A stretch of 64,000 nt of DNA from Verrucomicrobiales bacterium (GTDB lineage Bacteria > Verrucomicrobiota > Verrucomicrobiia > Verrucomicrobiales > DEV007): positions 124,001 to 188,000 of the forward strand of contig JARGPI010000010.1 of assembly GCA_029213005.1 (NCBI GenBank), written 5' to 3'. A program made the translations under genes and the position numbers. Below the pieces are notes generated by a model. The model did not search any database. It worked only from the letters and a program-made list of their open reading frames with translations, and was not told the origin of the DNA. Within the stretch, counting starts at the first letter, position 1; each line of letters opens with the position of its first letter. This document shows positions 58,866-64,000 of the stretch, in pieces.

Positions 58866-59470
58866 GGTTCCAGTCCCAGCCTTTCAAAGTGTGCTTTCAT
58901 CTTTTTCCGGGCTCGAAACGCCCGGACTTTCACGTTTGATTCCGTCCATCCGGTAAGCGCCGCCGTTTCCCGAACCGACTTTTCCTCCAGATCCAGCAGA
59001 GTGATCACGGTGCGGTCTTTCGCATCGAGCCCTTCCAGAAGAATGGCCACGATCTCGCAGGCTTCGTTTTGTTTGCGAAGCGAATCCTCGGCCGGGTTTT
59101 GACTGATCGAATCAAAAATCTCACCCGTGAGCACTTCCGATTCCCGCCGCCTCCGGTTTTTCCTCAAAAAATCGTAACAACCCCGCACCGTGACCCGCAT
59201 CACCCAATGTTCGAACGGGCTTTTGTCCCGGAACGAGGGCAATCCTTTCCAGATTTTCACAAACAGATCCTGAACCAGATCCTCCAGCTCAGCCCGACTT
59301 CGGGCAAATCTGGAAGCCGTTCCCCAAACCCGCTGATGATACCGATGGGCCAATTCTACGAATGCTTCCTCGTCCCCTGCCGCAGCAGATTTCACCAATT
59401 CGGATTCTGAAATTTCGGGTTCCAAAATCTCAGCCGTGGTGGGCAGTCGGGTTGTGTCGAAAAAAAACAT
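58862..59470 (-). CDS. ECF sigma factor (stress/metal type)
   Basis: 202 residues. Region 2: LVKSAAAGDEEAFVELAHRYHQRVWGTASRFARSRAELEDLVQDLFVKIWKGLPSFRDKSPFEHWVMRVTVRGCYDFLRKNRRR. Region 4: LLEGLDAKDRTVITLLDLEEKSVRETAALTGWTESNVKVRAFRARKKMKAHFE. It is the first gene of a three-gene module with a one-TM protein and a CpxP-like protein; the latter two are likely its anti-sigma and co-sensor. The module is probably autoregulated, as such systems usually are. Confidence 0.92.
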   Translation of the reverse strand: MFFFDTTRLPTTAEILEPEISESELVKSAAAGDEEAFVELAHRYHQRVWGTASRFARSRAELEDLVQDLFVKIWKGLPSFRDKSPFEHWVMRVTVRGCYDFLRKNRRRRESEVLTGEIFDSISQNPAEDSLRKQNEACEIVAILLEGLDAKDRTVITLLDLEEKSVRETAALTGWTESNVKVRAFRARKKMKAHFERLGLEP

Positions 59471-59512
59471 GCACTGTACTTACCGGGTCAGACGCGACTA
59501 GGGCGCCCCCGG

Positions 59513-60556
59513 TTACGATTCATAGGAAGCTTTCCGAAGTTTTTCCAACATTGCCTTCCCCACCCCTCGATCCGGCATCGGCTCGGAGATAATTTCGTCG
59601 AGAAAAAGGTCGTCCAGCTCACGGATCGAACTGAAAAAGCGGATTCCCGCTTCGGCAACACGTCCCGACCCGGGACTGAGCACCCTGATCTCGTCCCAAT
59701 CGTGGAGATTGATATAGCCGTCTTTCTCCTGCCCCCGATAGCTGAGCAGACCGTACTTTTTGCCCTCCTCTGGAGAAAAATCCGACGGATTATCGAGTAG
59801 ACGAAGCCGGGTTCTCGGAGCGTAATGAGACAAAAGCTGCCCCGGAGCTTCCGGAGCATTATCCTCCACAGCGGCATTTCGCTCCGCAAAAACCACTTTC
59901 CCGAACTTTTTCAAATCCTCTTCGGTAATGGGACCGGGACGAATAATCTCGATAATCGGTTTGGGACCTTTTTCAGGTGGCAACACTTTCACGATGGTTG
60001 ATTCGAGACCTCGAGAGCAAGCGCCCCCGTTGATCACCAGCGGAATCTTTCCCTCGAGTTGATCCAGAACCGCTTCGGCGGAAGTGGGGCTGAGGCAGCC
60101 AAAACGATTCGCACTGGGAGCCGCAATAGGTCGCCCGAAAGATCTCGCAATCCGTTTAAAAACGGGATGCTCCGACATCCGAACTCCGATCGTCGGTAAC
60201 CCTGCGGTCACGATATCCGGCACGATGCCTTTTTTAGGCAGTAAAATCGTAAGCGGACCAGGCCAGAAGGTCTCGACGAGCTGGACGATGGTGTGTTTGA
60301 CCTCAGACGGCACTTCCGCGATTTCGAGATAAGCGTTCTTGTGCGGAAGGTGCACAATAAGCGGATCGAAGTGAGGCCGTTCTTTGGCTTCAAAAATCTT
60401 TTCGACAGCGGCGGGATCAAGCGCATCAGCCCCGAGGCCGTAGACCGTTTCAGTGGGCAGCGCGACGACATCGCCAGCCTGAAGCGTTGCCACAGCCCGG
60501 TTGACCGCTTCGCGAGCGTCGACTTCGTTATCAGTATGGAGTATTTCGGTTACCAT
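59513..60556 (-). CDS. L-threonylcarbamoyladenylate synthase (Sua5 type)
   Basis: 347 residues, so it is the two-domain Sua5 form, not the shorter TsaC. It makes threonylcarbamoyl-AMP from Thr, bicarbonate and ATP for the t6A37 tRNA modification. The YrdC domain shows VVALPTETVYGLGADA, KERPHFDPLIVHL, FWPGPLTILLPKKG, GVRMSEHPVF and PSANRFGCLSPTSAEAV. The C-terminal Sua5 domain follows (APEAPGQLLSHYAPRTRLRL). It starts 12 nt after pfkA, so the two share a transcript. Confidence 0.93.
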   Translation of the reverse strand: MVTEILHTDNEVDAREAVNRAVATLQAGDVVALPTETVYGLGADALDPAAVEKIFEAKERPHFDPLIVHLPHKNAYLEIAEVPSEVKHTIVQLVETFWPGPLTILLPKKGIVPDIVTAGLPTIGVRMSEHPVFKRIARSFGRPIAAPSANRFGCLSPTSAEAVLDQLEGKIPLVINGGACSRGLESTIVKVLPPEKGPKPIIEIIRPGPITEEDLKKFGKVVFAERNAAVEDNAPEAPGQLLSHYAPRTRLRLLDNPSDFSPEEGKKYGLLSYRGQEKDGYINLHDWDEIRVLSPGSGRVAEAGIRFFSSIRELDDLFLDEIISEPMPDRGVGKAMLEKLRKASYES

Positions 60557-60568
60557 TTCTTTTCTAAA

Positions 60569-61690
60569 TCATTCTCCCAGGCTGGTGCCGAGTAATCTCG
60601 CCGTTTCAACCAGTGGATGGTCGGTGGGAACCAGCTTCTTTTTCCCTGCGACATCTTCCAGAGCGACTGGAACCACTTCCTGCCCCCGGATCGACATCAT
60701 GTCACCGTGACCACCATCGGCAAGGTATTTGGCGCAGGTGGTTCCCAATTGCGTCGCCAGCACCCGATCGACCGGCGAAGGCGTTCCGCCGCGCTGAATA
60801 TGGCCGAGAATTGTGAGGCGGGATTCGCAGCCGGTCTGTTTTTCAAGCTCCCGGGTAAGGTATTGAGTGTGCGCCACATGTTCGTCGTGAAAATCAGACA
60901 ACTGCTTTGAGATCTCCGACTTTTCCGATTTATTTGAAGCGTTCGCTTTCTGTTCCAGCAACGATTCAATCGTAGTCGCCTGCTCACGCGTCATGGCTCC
61001 TTCGGCCACAGCGACAATGCTGAAATGCTTTCCGGCGCGTTTCCGATCCTTGATCGCTTCGACTACGGATTCGATTTCGTAGGCAATTTCCGGGATCAAA
61101 ATCACGTCAGCACCTGCGGCGATACCCGACTCGAGCGCCAACCACCCCGCGCGGTGTCCCATGATTTCCACCACAATGACCCGGTCGTGACTGGTCGCGG
61201 TGGAATGAACGCGGTCGATTGCTTCCGTCGCGATACCGAGAGCGGTATCGAAGCCAAAGGTGATATCGGTCATCGCCACGTCGTTATCGATCGTTTTCGG
61301 TAGAGTGACCACATTGAGACCGGCTTTCTTCAGGTGGAGCGCATTTTTCTGAGTTCCCCCGCCACCGAGGCAGACCAAAGCATCGAGATGATGTCGCTCA
61401 TAGGTCTCGATAATCGTATCGGTCATATCGAGATTCTTTCCCCCGACCGGCATCTTGTGAGGTTTATCCCGACTCGTCCCGAGGAAGGTCCCTCCATCAG
61501 TCAAAATTCCGGAGAGCATTTCCTGATCGATATTCTGGGTGCGATCCTGCACCAGCCCCCGGAATCCATTCCGAAATCCGAGGAACTTCATATCGAAGTT
61601 TTTGATTCCGGCCTTGGCAATACCGCGGATAGCAGCATTGAGGCCCGGGCAGTCTCCTCCGCTGGTCAGAATTCCGATGTGTTTGGACAT
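60569..61690 (-). CDS. pfkA: 6-phosphofructokinase, unusual active-site pattern
   Basis: 373 residues from the ATG at 61690 ([16 protein letters not shown]). It phosphorylates fructose-6-phosphate at C1. Motifs: [23 protein letters not shown] (109-113) where most PfkA have GGDG, and PKTIDND (Lys132) where ATP enzymes have PGTIDND. By E. coli numbering this gives Gly104 with Lys124, a mixture of the ATP pattern (Gly/Gly) and the PPi pattern (Asp/Lys). The catalytic TIDND Asp is present. Donor specificity cannot be told. Divergent from aroK across 122 bp. Confidence 0.92.
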   Translation of the reverse strand: MSKHIGILTSGGDCPGLNAAIRGIAKAGIKNFDMKFLGFRNGFRGLVQDRTQNIDQEMLSGILTDGGTFLGTSRDKPHKMPVGGKNLDMTDTIIETYERHHLDALVCLGGGGTQKNALHLKKAGLNVVTLPKTIDNDVAMTDITFGFDTALGIATEAIDRVHSTATSHDRVIVVEIMGHRAGWLALESGIAAGADVILIPEIAYEIESVVEAIKDRKRAGKHFSIVAVAEGAMTREQATTIESLLEQKANASNKSEKSEISKQLSDFHDEHVAHTQYLTRELEKQTGCESRLTILGHIQRGGTPSPVDRVLATQLGTTCAKYLADGGHGDMMSIRGQEVVPVALEDVAGKKKLVPTDHPLVETARLLGTSLGE

Positions 61691-61812
61691 ATCCCAACCG
61701 TCCTGCAATCAGCTCTGAAAATCTATTATTTTTTCCAGGAGAGAAAACGAGCGGTCAGGAACTTTGACCATTGCTTGTCAAAGAATGAAATCTCGGCTTA
61801 TGCTCGGAAATC

Positions 61813-62355
61813 GTGAGCGATTTTGGAAACAGCACAGAGAACATAATTTTAATCGGTTTTATGGGAACCGGAAAAACCACTGTGGGCAAACGGGTTGCAC
61901 AGAGCCTTAACTTTGAATTTGTCGACACCGACGCCTTTATCGTGGAACAGGAAGGGAGATCGATTCAGGAGATCTTCGAAGACGTGGGTGAAGCCGAGTT
62001 CCGGAAAATTGAAACGGCGGTCCTCGAAAAAATCACGCAGGTGAAAAATCAGATCATTTCCACGGGCGGAGGAATCGTGACGCAGGAGGTCAATCTCCCG
62101 ATCCTGAAAAACGGCGGACACGTCATTTGGTTAAAAGCCAGCCCCGAAGTGATTTACGAGAGAGTGCGCCGGAATTTCGACCGCCCGCTTTTAAAAACCG
62201 AAAACCCGCTGAAAACGATTCAGGATCTGCTTGAGGCCCGCCAGGATTCCTATGCCCAGTGCGCCGATCTTACAATTTCCACCGACGATTTGTCGCTTGA
62301 AGAAACCATTTACGGCGTCACTGAGACGGCCCGATTTTGGTTGAACGACCAGTGA
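61813..62355 (+). CDS. aroK: Shikimate kinase
   Basis: 180 residues starting at GTG (61813); no suitable ATG precedes the P-loop. It phosphorylates shikimate at C3 in aromatic amino-acid synthesis. GFMGTGKTTVGK is the P-loop at about 15-26, FVDTDAFIVEQEGRSIQEIFEDVGEAEFRKIE carries the shikimate-binding Asp and Arg, STGGGIV is the third motif, and RPLL is the lid. Cytoplasmic. fabD starts about 53 nt downstream on the same strand. Confidence 0.93.
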   Translation: MSDFGNSTENIILIGFMGTGKTTVGKRVAQSLNFEFVDTDAFIVEQEGRSIQEIFEDVGEAEFRKIETAVLEKITQVKNQIISTGGGIVTQEVNLPILKNGGHVIWLKASPEVIYERVRRNFDRPLLKTENPLKTIQDLLEARQDSYAQCADLTISTDDLSLEETIYGVTETARFWLNDQ

Positions 62356-62408
62356 GATAAAAAAAGGCGTTGCGCGGGACCGTATCAGTGGTGAATTGAG
62401 GGACCGAT

Positions 62409-63359
62409 ATGATACGAAATTCCGCAGTTCTTTTGTTTGCCGGTCAGGGTGCCCAGTCAGTTGGGATGGGCCGGGATTTGGTCGAGCGATACCCCATCGC
62501 AGCTGAGCGCATGGCTCAAGCCGATGAACAATTAGGCTTCTCTTTAAGTGACGTCATGTTCAATGGCCCTTCCGGGGAATTGACTCGAACATCACGCTGT
62601 CAGCCTGCTCTCTTTGTCCATGGCATCATCTGCCTCGAAATCCTCAGGGATCAACTGCCCGATCTTGATATCGTGGGGACCGCCGGTCTGTCTCTTGGAG
62701 AGTTTACCGCGCACGCTGCAGCCGGCACCTTTGACTTTGCTTCCGGACTGGATCTCGTTGCAAAGAGAGGTCGCTTCATGGAAGAGGCAACTTCGACCAC
62801 CGAAGGCACCATGGCCGCTCTGATGGGTGCTGAGGACGAGAAGGTTGAAGAACTCGCCACCGCCTGCAACATCGACGTTGCCAACTACAATGCTCCCGGA
62901 CAAATCGTGGTTTCCGGAACCAAAGAGGGCGTCGCTCTGGCCATCGAACGGGCCAAAGATTTCGGCATCAGAATCGCGAAAGAGCTGGATGTCGCCGGCG
63001 CTTATCACTCCCGCCTGATGATTTCAGCTCAGGAAAAACTGGCTCCCGCTCTCGCCGCGCTCGATGTGAAAGAGCCGGAAATTCGCCTGGTTTGTAATGT
63101 GGATGCGGACCTCGTGACCGCTCCCGAAGATATTCGCTCAACTCTGGTTCGTCAGGTCAGCGGATCGGTTCGCTGGAGCGACAGCATCCGCAAATTTATC
63201 GCCGACGGAGATACCAATTTCATCGAAATCGGACCGGGCGGAGTGCTCAGCGGCTTAATGAAACGGATCGATCGCAGTGCATCGATCGCTTCCGTTCACG
63301 ATTGCGCATCGATCGATAATCTCATCGAATCGATCGCGGATTTAGAAGCTGCAGCCTAA
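62409..63359 (+). CDS. fabD: Malonyl-CoA:ACP transacylase
   Basis: 316 residues. It loads malonate from CoA onto ACP for fatty-acid synthesis. FAGQGAQSVGMG is the N-terminal signature. The catalytic Ser is Ser95 in AGLSLGEFTAH, where the family usually has GHSLGE, so the His before the Ser is replaced by Leu. The AYHSRLM His and IEIGPGGVLSGL end are conserved. No other fab gene is in the window. A terminator follows. Confidence 0.93.
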   Translation: MIRNSAVLLFAGQGAQSVGMGRDLVERYPIAAERMAQADEQLGFSLSDVMFNGPSGELTRTSRCQPALFVHGIICLEILRDQLPDLDIVGTAGLSLGEFTAHAAAGTFDFASGLDLVAKRGRFMEEATSTTEGTMAALMGAEDEKVEELATACNIDVANYNAPGQIVVSGTKEGVALAIERAKDFGIRIAKELDVAGAYHSRLMISAQEKLAPALAALDVKEPEIRLVCNVDADLVTAPEDIRSTLVRQVSGSVRWSDSIRKFIADGDTNFIEIGPGGVLSGLMKRIDRSASIASVHDCASIDNLIESIADLEAAA

Positions 63360-63363
63360 GTTT

Positions 63364-63385
63364 CGCAGACTTCACTGCGTTTTTT
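63364..63385 (+). terminator. Terminator after fabD
   Basis: CGCAG, ACTTCA loop, CTGCG and six T residues, starting 5 nt after the stop. Confidence 0.8.
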
Positions 63386-63391
63386 GGAGGA

Positions 63392-63417
63392 GAAACGGCG
63401 TCACGGGACGTCGTTTC
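63392..63417 (+). promoter_or_regulatory. Leader hairpin before the last gene
   Basis: GAAACGGCGTC and GACGTCGTTTC pair around ACGG with one G-T wobble. It ends 9 nt before the ATG at 63427 and lacks a T-run, so it may mask the ribosome site rather than terminate. Confidence 0.45.
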
Positions 63418-63426
63418 ACGGTTGTT

Positions 63427-64000
63427 ATGAAGGTTTTATCATTTTTTGCCATCCTCCTTTTCCTGCCGCGATTGGGCTCCACTCAGGATTACAATCAACT
63501 CATTGTCGACACGATCTCGGCAATGCCTCCGGCGGGTTCCTACGCGAAGTATCAAAAAGGCAACAAAGGGCGGGAGTTCGATGACCTTTTCCGCACCGTG
63601 GTTGATCTCAATGAGGCGATCGACACCGGCGGCTTCGGAAAAAAATTGAAGGTTGAGCCCCGGAAAGCCCGGCAACTCAGCTTTTGCTCCAGCGCGACTT
63701 ATTTGCTCTTCGCCGAAACTCTGGAGCGGCTTCAGGACGCCAGACAGCTCGATCTGGCGCCATCAGTGATCAAAGAGATCGCCGATGTGGGCGACCAGAA
63801 CAGCGTTATCATGGGCAAACTGGATGGAATCGGGATATTCGGGCACTGGAATGCCGACGGCCCCGGAACCGCCGTCCTCTTTCAGCGATTGGGGCTCGGG
63901 GTTAACTTTTCCAGCTTCGAAAAAGCCCGCCCGGGGGATTTCCTGAAAATTTTCTGGAATGAAAACATCGGGAAAGGCGAAAGCGGCCATCTCGTCGTTT
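63427..64000 (+). CDS. Secreted protein, possibly papain-fold (NlpC/P60-like) hydrolase, partial
   Basis: About 191 residues to the window end without a stop. A Sec signal (VLSFFAILLFLPRLGSTQ) is followed by AMPPAGSYAKYQKGNKGREFDD. A Cys in LSFCSSATYLLFAETL and a downstream His in GESGHLVV, with ARPGDFLKIFWNE between them, give the Cys...GD(F)...GH order of NlpC/P60 and other papain-like cell-wall hydrolases. The assignment is motif-level; the C-terminus is missing. Confidence 0.6.
   Translation, partial: MKVLSFFAILLFLPRLGSTQDYNQLIVDTISAMPPAGSYAKYQKGNKGREFDDLFRTVVDLNEAIDTGGFGKKLKVEPRKARQLSFCSSATYLLFAETLERLQDARQLDLAPSVIKEIADVGDQNSVIMGKLDGIGIFGHWNADGPGTAVLFQRLGLGVNFSSFEKARPGDFLKIFWNENIGKGESGHLVV

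Noticed and set aside
1..64000. tRNA, rRNA, riboswitch or prophage genes
   Set aside because: Looked for cloverleaf arms, conserved leaders before purH, aroK and fabD, and integrase or capsid motifs; none could be supported by reading alone.

Overview
The window looks like chromosomal DNA of a Verrucomicrobiota bacterium, probably a marine or otherwise aquatic Verrucomicrobiales relative. This rests on gene content, not on a marker gene: an ECF sigma factor of the Rhodopirellula/Verrucomicrobium kind next to a FecR-LamG protein, a DUF1552/DUF1592-type cytochrome pair, a sulfatase, several Gfo/Idh/MocA oxidoreductases, and many secreted proteins with Sec, Tat or lipoprotein signals. No tRNA, rRNA, transposase, integrase, phage gene or CRISPR array was seen. 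About 65 genes are densely packed on both strands.

Layout. 0-9 kb: a partial lipoprotein, purH, a lipoprotein MsrB, a peroxiredoxin, a nitroreductase, an OmpA-like secreted protein, a secreted EEP-fold phosphodiesterase, a palindrome cluster, phoH and a pair of secreted unknowns. 9-21 kb: rarA, a VOC protein, an amidase paired with a possible clan CD peptidase, sigma factor plus FecR-LamG, a HAD phosphatase, a PlsC acyltransferase, a membrane Ser/Thr kinase, a lipoprotein and an LRR protein. 21-32 kb: small membrane/secreted proteins, a TAXI-type binding protein, a radical-SAM activase coupled to an unknown protein, a sulfatase, sigma factor plus vWA protein, and an aldehyde dehydrogenase. 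32-41 kb: a nitric-oxide module (Rrf2/NsrR regulator, a clear NsrR-type operator, secreted truncated hemoglobin, cytochrome c), DinG, and the DUF1552/DUF1592 operon. 41-50 kb: FKBP isomerase, TIM-barrel protein, Gfo/Idh oxidoreductase, Skp-like chaperone, double thioredoxin protein, double metallo-beta-lactamase protein, GntR regulator, sugar dehydrogenase. 50-58 kb: a large palindromic repeat, then a compact operon resembling a reduced type VII (WXG100/EccC-like) secretion system, preceded by Gfo/Idh, M14 peptidase and Rieske genes. 58-64 kb: a three-gene sigma/membrane/CpxP-like module resembling CnrHYX, Sua5, PfkA, AroK, FabD and a partial secreted protein.

The best candidate for an undescribed system is 51022-55827. 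Two small helical proteins share a W-x-D-Q-x5-F-x-E signature. They flank a coiled-coil protein and precede a 1277-residue membrane FtsK-family ATPase with one intact and two apparently degenerate ATPase modules. Two further signals stand out. One is a family of paired TGTAC-n3-GTACA dyads found at six intergenic sites with exactly 22 bp between centres. The other is the near-consensus NsrR operator in front of the periplasmic hemoglobin. No database search was possible, so family names come from motif recognition.
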